Shown piece by piece: positions 1 to 7,611 of a stretch of 27,913 nucleotides of DNA (position 1 is its first letter; each line of letters opens with the position of its first letter). The stretch is from JBKJTP01 sp046590195 (lineage in GTDB: Bacteria > Bacteroidota > Ignavibacteria > Palsa-1295), in contig JBKJTP010000123.1 in the NCBI GenBank assembly GCA_046590195.1, forward strand, positions 1 to 27,913, read 5' to 3'. The notes under the pieces were generated by a model. It ran no database searches. It had not been told where the DNA came from and saw nothing but the letters and a program-made list of their open reading frames with translations. The position numbers were made by a program, and so were the translations under genes.

Positions 1-333
1 CCTTCAGCGTCGACTGCGTTTGGTGTGTTGACGATGCCGTCTGCACCAACGATGTCGTTCGTTGCGCCTGTACCGATTACAGTATTGTTACCAGCACCTG
101 CGGTAACTGTACCTTCAGCGTCGACTGCGTTTGGTGTGTTGACGATGCCGTCTGCACCAACGATGTCGTTCGTTGCGCCTGTACCGATTACGGTGTTGTT
201 ACCAGCACCTGCGGTTACAGTACCTTCAGCATCGATCGCATCAGGCGTATTGACGATGTTATCGTTAGCGTCGATATCATTCAAAGCCGATGTGCCAAGA
301 ACGATGAAGTTCGAAGCGCCACCACCGAATGTA
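1..333 (-). repeat. 111-bp (37-residue) tandem repeats in the surface protein gene
   Basis: Units begin at 1, 112 and 223, an exact 111-base period. Units 1-111 and 112-222 differ at only four bases by eye, all synonymous, while the third is diverged. More diverged units recur to about position 710, in the blocks near 395-510 and 595-710. Each unit encodes a motif like AGAGNNTVIGTGATNDI followed by ADGIVNTPNAVDAEG. The array continues beyond the left edge, so the copy number is unknown. Confidence 0.9.
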
Positions 334-3300
334 CCTGTACCAGCTACGTCAAGGTTGCCAGCGATAGTTACGGTGCCAGCCACTGCCCAGTTACCTGGAG
401 TGTTGATCGTGCCATCTGCTGCGGAGATCTCGTTGGTTGCTGCGTCCGTACCGATAACAAGCATGTTACCTGCACCTGCAGTGATCGTGCTTTCTGCATC
501 GATCGTGCTTGTAGTTGCTACTGCACCTGCGGCAGATACGTCAAACTGACCGAGTGAACCGCTCTCGAGTGTACCGAGTGCATTGAAGTTACCAGGAGTA
601 TTGACCGTACCGTCTGCTGCAGAGATCTCATTGAGTGCGCTTGTACCGATAACCGTGCGGTTACCTGTGCCTGCCGTCACTGTGCCCTCTGCGTCGACTG
701 TGCCGTTGGTCGTTGTGTTACCAGAAGCCGCGGCTACGTTGAACATGCCGTTCACGTTGAAGCTGCTTGGTGTGTTCAGCGTACCGTCTGCTGCCATGAT
801 CTCGTTCGTACCAGCATTGGTGCCGATCGTTACCATGTCGCCTGCACCGATCGTTGCTGTACCATCAGCATTCAAGTTACCCAACGTTGTGATCAAGCCA
901 GTAGCCTGGATCGAGATTGGGGCGTTGATGATGTTGATACCGATTGCTGTAGCATCGACATTGATACCGGTCATGAATGGATCGATATCGAGAGCGCTAA
1001 GCGATCCTGGAGCACCAGTGATCTTGATACCGCTTGTGCCAGCCTGAGACATGACATGCAATCCGTATGCGCCACCAGGAATGTTTGTGATGTTTACAAC
1101 ATCGCCTACGAGACCTGCACCGTCAAAAATGACATTACCAGCACCGAACGTCATGTCACCACCTGGGGTGAATGGCTCAGCCTTGTCAAACTTGATGAGT
1201 GGAGCAGAAAGGATATTGCTGCTGAAGTTATTGACCCAGAGTGAGCCAGTGACCTGAGCATCACCATTGACGACCAACTCATAGTCAGCCGACGAACCGA
1301 TAGGCGTCGGAGTGACGATACCGTTGATGATGACCTTGTTGCCGTTCGTCGCAGGGCCCTGACCAAATGCCGACAGTCCATTGAACTGGGAAGTCGTATT
1401 TATCAGAAGCTGATTGAGCGTGGCTAGGCCTGTTGAGGTAAGCGTCGTGAACGTACCCGCTGCTGGGGTTGCGTTACCGATGACCGTGTTATTGATCGTA
1501 CCGCCTGTGATGGTTGCGTTCGTGATGTTACCACCCGAGATCGTACCACCGTTCAGCAATGTCTGACCTGCACCGATCTGGCCGGCATTCAGGATGTAAT
1601 TGTTAAGCGTTGCGCCATTGATGGTACCGCCCGAGATCGTGCCGTTGTTTGTCAGCGTCTGACCAGGAGCGATGTTACCGGTGTTCAACGTGTAGTTGTT
1701 GAACGTCGAACCATTGACCTGACCGCCGGAGATCGTGCCGTTGTTTGTCAGCGTCTGACCTGGAGCGATTGTGCCATTGTTCAACGTGTAGCCGTTCAAC
1801 GTAGCATTATTGACCTGGCCGCCTGTGATTGTACCGTTGTTTGTCAGCGTCTGACCAACAGCGATATTACCACTGTTCAACGTGTAGTTGCTGAGCGTCG
1901 AGCCGGTGAGATTACCGCCGGAGATCGTGCCGTTGTTTGTCAACGTCGAGCCCAGTGACAATGTACCGTTATTCAACGTGTATCCAGAGTAGTTACCACC
2001 GTTGATCGTACGCGTGCCTGCGTTGACGTCTGTTGACAGATTCAAGTTACCGCCGTTACCGCCGAGGTTAGTCGTGTTAACGTTTGTAGCTGTGATCGTC
2101 GTAGCAGTCGTGTTTGCGAGTGTCGTGTTACCCGAGATGCTAGCATCGCCCAGTACTACAAACTCAGTGGTAGCCGTTCCAGCGACACCGCGGATCGTAA
2201 GAACCGTCTGATCCATGCCGAGTGTGCCGAGCGCGTGACCACCAGCTGGTGCTGTGATAGCGCCACCGACGTTAAGCGTTGTGCCTACTGTTGCAGCGCC
2301 TGTCGTCGAAAGGGTCGTCGTACCAACGTTGCCGTTGTTCGTGATACCGTTCGTCGTTGTTGCACCGGTTACACCGAGTGTACCGCCTACAGTTGCGTTA
2401 CCTGTCGTGGTCGAGGTTGTTGTCGTTACAGTACCGTTGTTCGTGATACCGTTCGATGTGGTAGCGCCGGTGAGGGTCGTTGTACCTGTTACAGCGAGGT
2501 TACCGCCAACTGTCACATTGCCCGTCGAGTTGAGAGTCGTCGTTGCGATGTTACCGGTGTTCGTGATACCGTTCGTTGTTGTAGCACCTGTGACGTTCAA
2601 GGTCGAAGCTGTTGCGCCGCCATTGAATGTCTGTGCGCCCGTCCATACGTTCGGGTTAGCAAGATTGAGTGCGAGGTCAAGGTTTGCACCGTTGACTGTG
2701 CGCGTCAAAGTTGAGTTAACGTTCACTGTGCCTGAGTTGACAGTGCCGTTCTGGTTAACGCCAGTGATGAACGAACCGGCTGGAGCCTGACCCGTTACGC
2801 GGAGCTGAACCTGTGTAGGATCGACCTTCGCTGCAGTTACTGCACCGTCGGCGATCTTTACAGTTGTTACTGCGCCATCAGCGAGCTGAGCTGTGCCAAC
2901 ACCGCCATTAGCGATGATGACCATGTCATTCTGGATCTGAAGACCACCACCAGCTGCAACGTTGAGGTTGCCGAGGATATCCTGGTAGAGAGCGTCGCCA
3001 GCAATGAGAGCACTGAGCTTCATGCCGGTGATGACACCGTTACCGATCATCGTCGCGTCAATGGAGTTAGGAGCGAGCGAAATGAATACTTCGCCGTCCG
3101 TATTTGCAGAACCACCACCGATAAGACCGTCACCAACGACGATCGTCTCGATACCTGATCCGCCAGCAGCGTTGATCGTGATCGAATTAGTAGCGCCGTT
3201 CTCAACGAGAACTACGCCTGTTCCAGCAACGAGTTGAACATTGCCATTTGCCGAAGGAGCGACATTGTTGATGGTTGTTACACCAGTCTGTGCTGCAGGC

Positions 3301-3779
3301 AATACAGCAGGATCGATCATACCCTGAGCATTCAGAGGATAGAGCTTACCTGGCTGTGGCGTTGTTGATGCCTCGATCGCGTTGACAGAGTTCGAGTTGA
3401 TCGCATACGGTGCTGAGTGCAAACGTGTACGAGGAAGCTCTGCGCCGCCATCGATCTGGACACCGATGAAGTACTGCTGATTGAAGTTCAGGCTAAGAGG
3501 CAAACCGCCAGCGATACCCTGTCCAACTTCAATATTGAAGATACCATTAGTCACTACGACGTTATCAGAAGGTATCGATGCGATTTGACCGCCACCGCTC
3601 TGATCAGTGTAGAAGTTAATGGTAATGTCGTGCGTGCCATTATCTGGCGTGCCGTTATTTAATAATTGGCCTTGGTACGTAAACGTACGTGGAGCCTGTG
3701 CTTGGGCATCCTGCATGCTGCCAACAGTAATTGCAGCACCAAGAGCTAAACCCAGCAACCATGATCGACGTGAAGTCAT
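1..3779 (-). CDS. Large secreted Asn/Thr/Gly-rich repeat protein, 3' end beyond the window
   Basis: The frame is open from ATG 3779 to the left edge (1259 full codons), so the C-terminus is missing. A good ribosome binding site (AGGAG, plus-strand 3789-3793) lies 9 bases upstream. Residues 1-27 form a Sec signal peptide: MTSRRSW, a hydrophobic core, then an AQA cleavage site. Residues of about 30-130 (TFTYQGQLLNNG, GIFNIEVG, PRTRLHSAPYAI) match a domain I know from the N-termini of many secreted FCB-group proteins. The rest is low-complexity Asn, Thr, Gly, Ala and Val sequence. It includes strings such as LTNNGTISGG and TVTAGAGNNTVIGTGATNDI, and a tail-fibre-like PAAGTFTTLTSTG. This suggests a fibrous or beta-solenoid surface protein, perhaps an adhesin. 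A C-terminal sorting signal or a tail-fibre chaperone (S74) domain may lie outside the window. It is divergent from the glycosyltransferase operon. Its presence as a gene is certain; its function is not. Confidence 0.88.
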   Translation of the reverse strand, partial: MTSRRSWLLGLALGAAITVGSMQDAQAQAPRTFTYQGQLLNNGTPDNGTHDITINFYTDQSGGGQIASIPSDNVVVTNGIFNIEVGQGIAGGLPLSLNFNQQYFIGVQIDGGAELPRTRLHSAPYAINSNSVNAIEASTTPQPGKLYPLNAQGMIDPAVLPAAQTGVTTINNVAPSANGNVQLVAGTGVVLVENGATNSITINAAGGSGIETIVVGDGLIGGGSANTDGEVFISLAPNSIDATMIGNGVITGMKLSALIAGDALYQDILGNLNVAAGGGLQIQNDMVIIANGGVGTAQLADGAVTTVKIADGAVTAAKVDPTQVQLRVTGQAPAGSFITGVNQNGTVNSGTVNVNSTLTRTVNGANLDLALNLANPNVWTGAQTFNGGATASTLNVTGATTTNGITNTGNIATTTLNSTGNVTVGGNLAVTGTTTLTGATTSNGITNNGTVTTTTSTTTGNATVGGTLGVTGATTTNGITNNGNVGTTTLSTTGAATVGTTLNVGGAITAPAGGHALGTLGMDQTVLTIRGVAGTATTEFVVLGDASISGNTTLANTTATTITATNVNTTNLGGNGGNLNLSTDVNAGTRTINGGNYSGYTLNNGTLSLGSTLTNNGTISGGNLTGSTLSNYTLNSGNIAVGQTLTNNGTITGGQVNNATLNGYTLNNGTIAPGQTLTNNGTISGGQVNGSTFNNYTLNTGNIAPGQTLTNNGTISGGTINGATLNNYILNAGQIGAGQTLLNGGTISGGNITNATITGGTINNTVIGNATPAAGTFTTLTSTGLATLNQLLINTTSQFNGLSAFGQGPATNGNKVIINGIVTPTPIGSSADYELVVNGDAQVTGSLWVNNFSSNILSAPLIKFDKAEPFTPGGDMTFGAGNVIFDGAGLVGDVVNITNIPGGAYGLHVMSQAGTSGIKITGAPGSLSALDIDPFMTGINVDATAIGINIINAPISIQATGLITTLGNLNADGTATIGAGDMVTIGTNAGTNEIMAADGTLNTPSSFNVNGMFNVAAASGNTTTNGTVDAEGTVTAGTGNRTVIGTSALNEISAADGTVNTPGNFNALGTLESGSLGQFDVSAAGAVATTSTIDAESTITAGAGNMLVIGTDAATNEISAADGTINTPGNWAVAGTVTIAGNLDVAGTGTFGGGASNFIVLGTSALNDIDANDNIVNTPDAIDAEGTVTAGAGNNTVIGTGATNDIVGADGIVNTPNAVDAEGTVTAGAGNNTVIGTGATNDIVGADGIVNTPNAVDAE
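1545..2024 (-). repeat. 96-bp (32-residue) tandem repeats in the surface protein gene
   Basis: The plus-strand string CCGTTGTTTGTCA recurs at an exact 96-base spacing, with unit anchors at about 1641, 1737, 1833 and 1929 and a degenerate copy near 1545. Each unit encodes roughly NYTLNNGTIAPGQ then TLTNNGTISGG and a variable linker. The regular spacing of NNGT and SGG turns suggests stacked beta-strand coils. Confidence 0.85.
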
Positions 3780-4070
3780 ATGCTTCGTCTCCTAGAAGTG
3801 ATAAGAATGTGAACGCAAGCTAAGTTAATTAAACCTTTTGCAAGGTAATCTCCAAGGGTGCTTATGCCTAAGAGACGGATGCCACTACCACATTACTTGC
3901 GGAAGCTGTCACGGGAATTGAGTACACTCTGAACATCGAAGCATGAGCTTCAAGGCTTGCAAGTGACTCGTGCTTATTCCAGATCAAGATCTGCAGCGCA
4001 GCGAGAATTAAACACTTTCAAAAATTTTCCTGAGTGAGCCGAGGGCGAAAGCCGGAAGCGATCTCAGGTC

Positions 4071-4098
4071 AAAAAACTGTGTGCGAGATACCCACAGT
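4071..4098 (-). terminator. Candidate minus-strand intrinsic terminator in the intergenic region
   Basis: Read on the minus strand, ACTGTG and CACAGT form a 6-bp stem around an 11-base loop, immediately followed by a run of T residues (plus-strand A run 4071-4076). No annotated minus-strand gene lies just upstream, so it would end a short transcript starting between about 4100 and 4550, or it is coincidental. Confidence 0.3.
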
Positions 4099-4282
4099 CG
4101 GACTAATGCACGAAGTGCAGGATGCGAATATATAACATTTATTTCCGCAATGCAAGAAATCCTCGTTTTTTAATATCAGCATACAATGCACATAGAAAAG
4201 GATTCTACGTGTAGTTTGCTACTGAAACCACCCTCGGTTTGTCGAAGAACAAACCCGAATGGTCGATGTATGGCGACAGAAT

Positions 4283-4298
4283 TGGGCTTCTAAGCCCA
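4283..4298. repeat. Short inverted repeat (7-bp stem)
   Basis: TGGGCTT, CT, AAGCCCA: a perfect inverted repeat with almost no loop and no T-run after it, so not a terminator. It could be a protein-binding site. Confidence 0.35.
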
Positions 4299-4352
4299 GA
4301 TTGGGCACAATGGTCCTTAGACCGCTGAACCTCCAATGCAAATATACGACAA

Positions 4353-4379
4353 TTGTCCACGCAATGCAAGTTGTCCACA
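4353..4379 (+). repeat. Two direct TTGTCCAC repeats 18 bp apart
   Basis: TTGTCCACG (4353-4361) and TTGTCCACA (4371-4379). Each resembles a DnaA box (TTATCCACA), the second with a single mismatch. Two boxes next to no replication gene do not make an origin. They may be a regulatory site or chance. Confidence 0.3.
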
Positions 4380-4463
4380 GAAAAAGAAATAAATTCTTTC
4401 ATTTCCCTTTTGCCGCTGACCGGCTTCGGCTCGGCGACGACCTGGCTCCAAACCGAAAGATTG

Positions 4464-4494
4464 ATTGGCAAACTCAGGAGTGGTTGTAAATTTG
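4464..4494 (+). promoter_or_regulatory. Candidate Bacteroidota-type promoter for the glycosyltransferase operon
   Basis: ATTG (4464-4467), a 19-base spacer, and TAAATTTG (4487-4494) match the Bacteroidota -33 TTTG and -7 TAnnTTTG consensus with its usual spacing. Transcription would begin near 4500, leaving a leader of roughly 50 bases before the TTG start at 4554. This is a motif match only. Confidence 0.35.
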
Positions 4495-4503
4495 GGGACT
4501 GTG

Positions 4504-4527
4504 GACGATGTCCTAGACGATGTCCTG
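4504..4527 (+). repeat. 12-base tandem repeat in the putative operon leader
   Basis: GACGATGTCCT occurs at 4504-4514 and again at 4516-4526, a perfect 12-base period between the candidate promoter and the first gene. It could be an operator or a slippage-prone leader element. Confidence 0.5.
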
Positions 4528-4553
4528 ATAGTATCTGGTTTTATATCGCCTGA

Positions 4554-6107
4554 TTGCTCTTACACCGATCGGTACCTGTTAGACTCTTATTGCTGAGCCT
4601 CATCTGCTCGGCACTCATCCTTGCGTGCACGCTGACCTATCCGTTTAATAATGACAATGCGCTTTTTGCGTATATGTCAGCGCTATTACTGGAGGGTCGC
4701 TTGCCATATCTCGGCAGCTGGGACCAGAATTTCCCCGGTATCCTTTTCATCCACACACCTCAGATCCTGCTGTTCGGCAGTTCGCAGCTGGCTTTTCATC
4801 TCTGGGATATTCTGCTTCAGCTCGTTGGAGCCTACTTTCTTTTTCGGCTAGGGCTTCGATGGGGTGGCCGGCAAGCGGCATTTCTCGCTCCGATCATTGG
4901 AGCATTCTATTACGTACAGCAAGGCCTCTGGATGGCTGGAGAGAGGGATACGTATATCTCGATCCTCATGCTCGCCGCGATCTATTACGCCACGGATCGT
5001 TATCGCCTCACCCGCCCGGCGATCGTGACCGGTGTGCTGGTCGGCTTCGCGATACTCTTCCGTCCGACGTTCGGCTTGCTTGTCCCAGCTTTCATCGTCT
5101 ATCTCCTTATGGAGAAGAGAGGAAGCGCTGAACTCGCTCGGCTGAGCTTGGGTATAGCGCTGCCGCTTCTTGGCCTTCTTCTCATTTATCTGCTGGCTGG
5201 CGGCCTCACCGATCTGTTCGACGCCACGATCCTCTTCAATACGAGCGTCTACATCGGGCAGGGCTCCGTCTTCTCGTTCTGGGAGCCGGTCCGCTTTTAC
5301 GCCACCGTTGTGCCGTTTGCCCTCTTTGGGATGTGGCAGCTCTCGAAGACCGACAAAAACTCAGCGATTCTGATAACTCTCTGCTTCACAGCCTCTGTAG
5401 CATCTATCATCCTGCTATTCAGGCATTCTGTCTATCACTATCACCCGGCGATGTCGCTCTTCCTGCTTCTCGGGTCGATCGGGATAGGGAAGCTTATTGC
5501 AGGTCTCACTGAGAGAGCTAGTTCGAGGGTCGGTAAGATTTCCATTCAGTTCGTAGCCCTTGCGGTCGTGCTGGCGTTCTTTTCCATTCAGACGCTGAGA
5601 GGTAACACGATCAAGACCGTGCTCGCCGATATTCTGAATGGCAAGATCACGTCGCTCGAGCAGGCGTACACGAATTATGAAGGATCGCCTGAGTTTGGCG
5701 TCCATGTCCAGCAAGCTGTGGGAGAATATCTGAATTCACACACGTCTCCGGGCGAAGCCGTCCAAATGTTCGGGCCATACAGCTTTCCTCAATACTATTC
5801 GCAGACCTCGACAGCTTCTAGATTCCAGACGCTCCACGCGCTAACCATGCGGCGTGAGGGTGACTCGCTATCCTCGCAGCAGACTGCATGGCGTGCGGAG
5901 TATCTGTCCGATCTCGAACGCGTCCTTCCTAGATTCTTCATTGTTTGCGATGCGCCGGATGCCTTCAGGCAGTTCTATGCCGGCAGATTGGGCCACGAGA
6001 TCCTTCGCGAGGACATGACAGAAGTAGGCGCGTGGCTCACGCAGAATTACTCGAAGGATACAGTCATCGGTGCATTCACCATTTATCGGATCAATGAGAC
6101 TCGTTGA
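4554..6107 (+). CDS. GT-C-like polytopic membrane glycosyltransferase, paralog 1 of 4
   Basis: This 517-residue protein has many hydrophobic segments and a soluble C-terminal part from about residue 370. The start is TTG with no obvious ribosome binding site, and a stop codon lies directly upstream. The choice is supported because the motif PYLGSWDQNFPG then falls at residues 51-62, the same position as in the paralogs. Other shared motifs are NNDN (32-35, acidic first loop), AGERD (128-132) and FRPT (169-172). The C-terminal part ends in DTVIGAFTIYR. The first-loop pattern resembles the PYRDFWDxKPPG signature of GT39/PMT_2-like proteins that use polyprenyl-phosphate sugars on the outer face of the inner membrane. 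It is the first gene of a long operon. Sugar and acceptor are unknown, and enzymatic activity is inferred from topology and motifs only. Confidence 0.8.
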   Translation: MLLHRSVPVRLLLLSLICSALILACTLTYPFNNDNALFAYMSALLLEGRLPYLGSWDQNFPGILFIHTPQILLFGSSQLAFHLWDILLQLVGAYFLFRLGLRWGGRQAAFLAPIIGAFYYVQQGLWMAGERDTYISILMLAAIYYATDRYRLTRPAIVTGVLVGFAILFRPTFGLLVPAFIVYLLMEKRGSAELARLSLGIALPLLGLLLIYLLAGGLTDLFDATILFNTSVYIGQGSVFSFWEPVRFYATVVPFALFGMWQLSKTDKNSAILITLCFTASVASIILLFRHSVYHYHPAMSLFLLLGSIGIGKLIAGLTERASSRVGKISIQFVALAVVLAFFSIQTLRGNTIKTVLADILNGKITSLEQAYTNYEGSPEFGVHVQQAVGEYLNSHTSPGEAVQMFGPYSFPQYYSQTSTASRFQTLHALTMRREGDSLSSQQTAWRAEYLSDLERVLPRFFIVCDAPDAFRQFYAGRLGHEILREDMTEVGAWLTQNYSKDTVIGAFTIYRINETR

Positions 6108-7611
6108 TCGCCCCGTGCTGACCTACGTGATTCTAGGGCTGCTTGCTGCGGTGATGCTCCTGCCGCTACTGCTGGTACCGTTGAACTCTGATAACGACAC
6201 CTATCAGGCGATGGCACTCGCCATGGATCAGGGTAAGGGGCTACCGTATGTCGGATCGTGGGATCAGAATTTTCCGGGCATCGTATTTTATCACTGGCTC
6301 TCTATCAAGTTGTTTGGTCTGTCAGACCTCTCGTTTCGCATCGTCGATCTCCTGAATCAAGTCGCGATCGCATTGATGACGTTTGCGATCGCTCGCCGGT
6401 ATGTCTCGATACAGGTCGCTTGGATCGTGGTACCACTCAGTGTCATACTCTACCAGGGATATGGCTTCTGGATGCTGGGACAGCGAGATGCGTTTGCTTC
6501 GACTTGGTTGATGCTCGCACTATACTTGGTTCTGGACAAACATCGAAGCACCAAGCAGATATTGCTAGCTGGCGTTTGCATTGCACTGGCTACATTCATT
6601 CGACCAACGCTCATCGTATTCGCAGCGATGATCTTTGCGAATTGCGTTAGTTTGCGATCGCTTCTACGTGAGATAGGTGTGTTAATCGCTGGATTGATCG
6701 GTACGTTGCTGCTCTGCATTCTGCCGTGGGTCTTCACCGCTGGCGGGTTGGATGAATTCATCACCGCGACGATACTCTTCAACAAGGACGTCTACGGACC
6801 GAATAGCCGTGAGGCATTGATCGACTTCTTTCACGTGTTTTCGGTTTTCACACCATTGTATGTAGCCGCCCTCATCACGCTTTGTACTGCGCTCTATCAA
6901 GCTCGGCTTCGCAAGATCGGAATTCTGGTGCTGATCTGGTTTTGCTGTGGTGCATTCGGCATCATCGCAATGGGGAAGTTCCACGTTTATCATTACGCCA
7001 TTTATCTACCAGTACTTGCGATCCTATTGGCGATGGGGCTGAGCATGTTGCTCCCTAAACCGAAGATCGTGTTGACAGTCTTGTTTGTCTCGATCGTTGC
7101 TGCGTATTACCTCCCGCGGCAAGCGATAGCTCAATTTGTCAAAGCAGGAATGACTGACATTGCTCGCGAACGCATTGCGAACAACATCGCGAGCTACCCC
7201 GACCTGGGAAGAGAGCAGGAGTCAGATGTCATTCGTTATCTCGATAGCAAGAAGTTGGGGCGTTCGGATGTTGAGTTCTTCCTGTTATGGCCCGGGTTGC
7301 AGTGGCGAGCGGGATATGTTAGCGATTCTCGCTTCACGACAACATTTGCCTTAAGTATGGAGGGCAAGGACGGACTTACGGCCTATCAAAAAGCTTGGCA
7401 GAAGGAAGTCGCTGCGATGCTAGTGAAAACTCGACCACAATATGTTGTTTCGTCCATTGGACCGAAGCACGTTTTTATGTTTAGCCGCATCTCGTCGGAT
7501 TCGCTCATTCATCATGCAGAATACATTCGTGATATTATGCACGAGAGTTACCAACTTGATACCGCGATCGCAGGATTCCGGATCTCTCGCTTGAACGATG
7601 CGCCTTACTGA
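6094..7611 (+). CDS. GT-C-like polytopic membrane glycosyltransferase, paralog 2 of 4
   Basis: This protein has 505 residues when started at ATG 6094 (MRLVDRP), which overlaps the upstream gene by 14 bases. An in-frame ATG lies at 6070, but 6094 places PYVGSWDQNFPG at residues 51-62 as in the first paralog and gives a start peptide like that of the next gene (MRLTDR). Shared motifs are NSDND (31-35), LGQRD (128-132) and FIRPT (168-172). The C-terminal region carries SRFTTTFALSM and ends in DTAIAGFRISR. The predicted role is transfer of a lipid-linked sugar on the periplasmic side of the inner membrane. The tight overlap suggests translational coupling to its neighbours. Confidence 0.82.
   Translation: MRLVDRPVLTYVILGLLAAVMLLPLLLVPLNSDNDTYQAMALAMDQGKGLPYVGSWDQNFPGIVFYHWLSIKLFGLSDLSFRIVDLLNQVAIALMTFAIARRYVSIQVAWIVVPLSVILYQGYGFWMLGQRDAFASTWLMLALYLVLDKHRSTKQILLAGVCIALATFIRPTLIVFAAMIFANCVSLRSLLREIGVLIAGLIGTLLLCILPWVFTAGGLDEFITATILFNKDVYGPNSREALIDFFHVFSVFTPLYVAALITLCTALYQARLRKIGILVLIWFCCGAFGIIAMGKFHVYHYAIYLPVLAILLAMGLSMLLPKPKIVLTVLFVSIVAAYYLPRQAIAQFVKAGMTDIARERIANNIASYPDLGREQESDVIRYLDSKKLGRSDVEFFLLWPGLQWRAGYVSDSRFTTTFALSMEGKDGLTAYQKAWQKEVAAMLVKTRPQYVVSSIGPKHVFMFSRISSDSLIHHAEYIRDIMHESYQLDTAIAGFRISRLNDAPY

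Larger units (their letters stand above)
3780..4553. other. 774-bp divergent intergenic region without a convincing gene
   Basis: This lies between the start of the leftward surface-protein gene and the start of the rightward glycosyltransferase operon. It is more AT-rich than its flanks. Small open frames on both strands (for example minus 4205-4471 and plus 4259-4489) have no family resemblance and poor start contexts. It contains a GAAGC/GCTTC hairpin at 3938-3951, a hairpin plus A-run at 4071-4098, a TGGGCTT/AAGCCCA hairpin at 4283-4298, two CGCAATGCAAG copies (4146-4156, 4360-4370), two TTGTCCAC copies and a 12-base tandem repeat. It probably holds promoters in both directions and perhaps a small RNA. 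Confidence 0.6.

Noticed and set aside
1..2024. CRISPR array suggested by regular repeats
   Set aside because: Units of 96 and 111 bases are contiguous, in frame and coding, without unique spacers between short repeats.
25..3237. Several plus-strand open frames over the repeat region (for example 25-549, 583-1047, 2254-2790)
   Set aside because: They are antisense to the long minus-strand repeat frame, have skewed Val/Pro/Ala composition, and exist only because the repeats lack stops in several frames.
4353..4379. Replication origin suggested by two DnaA-box-like sequences
   Set aside because: Only two imperfect boxes, with no dnaA, dnaN or AT-rich unwinding element nearby.
4205..4489. Small frames on both strands in the intergenic region (minus 4205-4471, plus 4259-4489)
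   Set aside because: They overlap each other, lack good ribosome binding sites and resemble no protein I know. Kept only as a possible small transcript.
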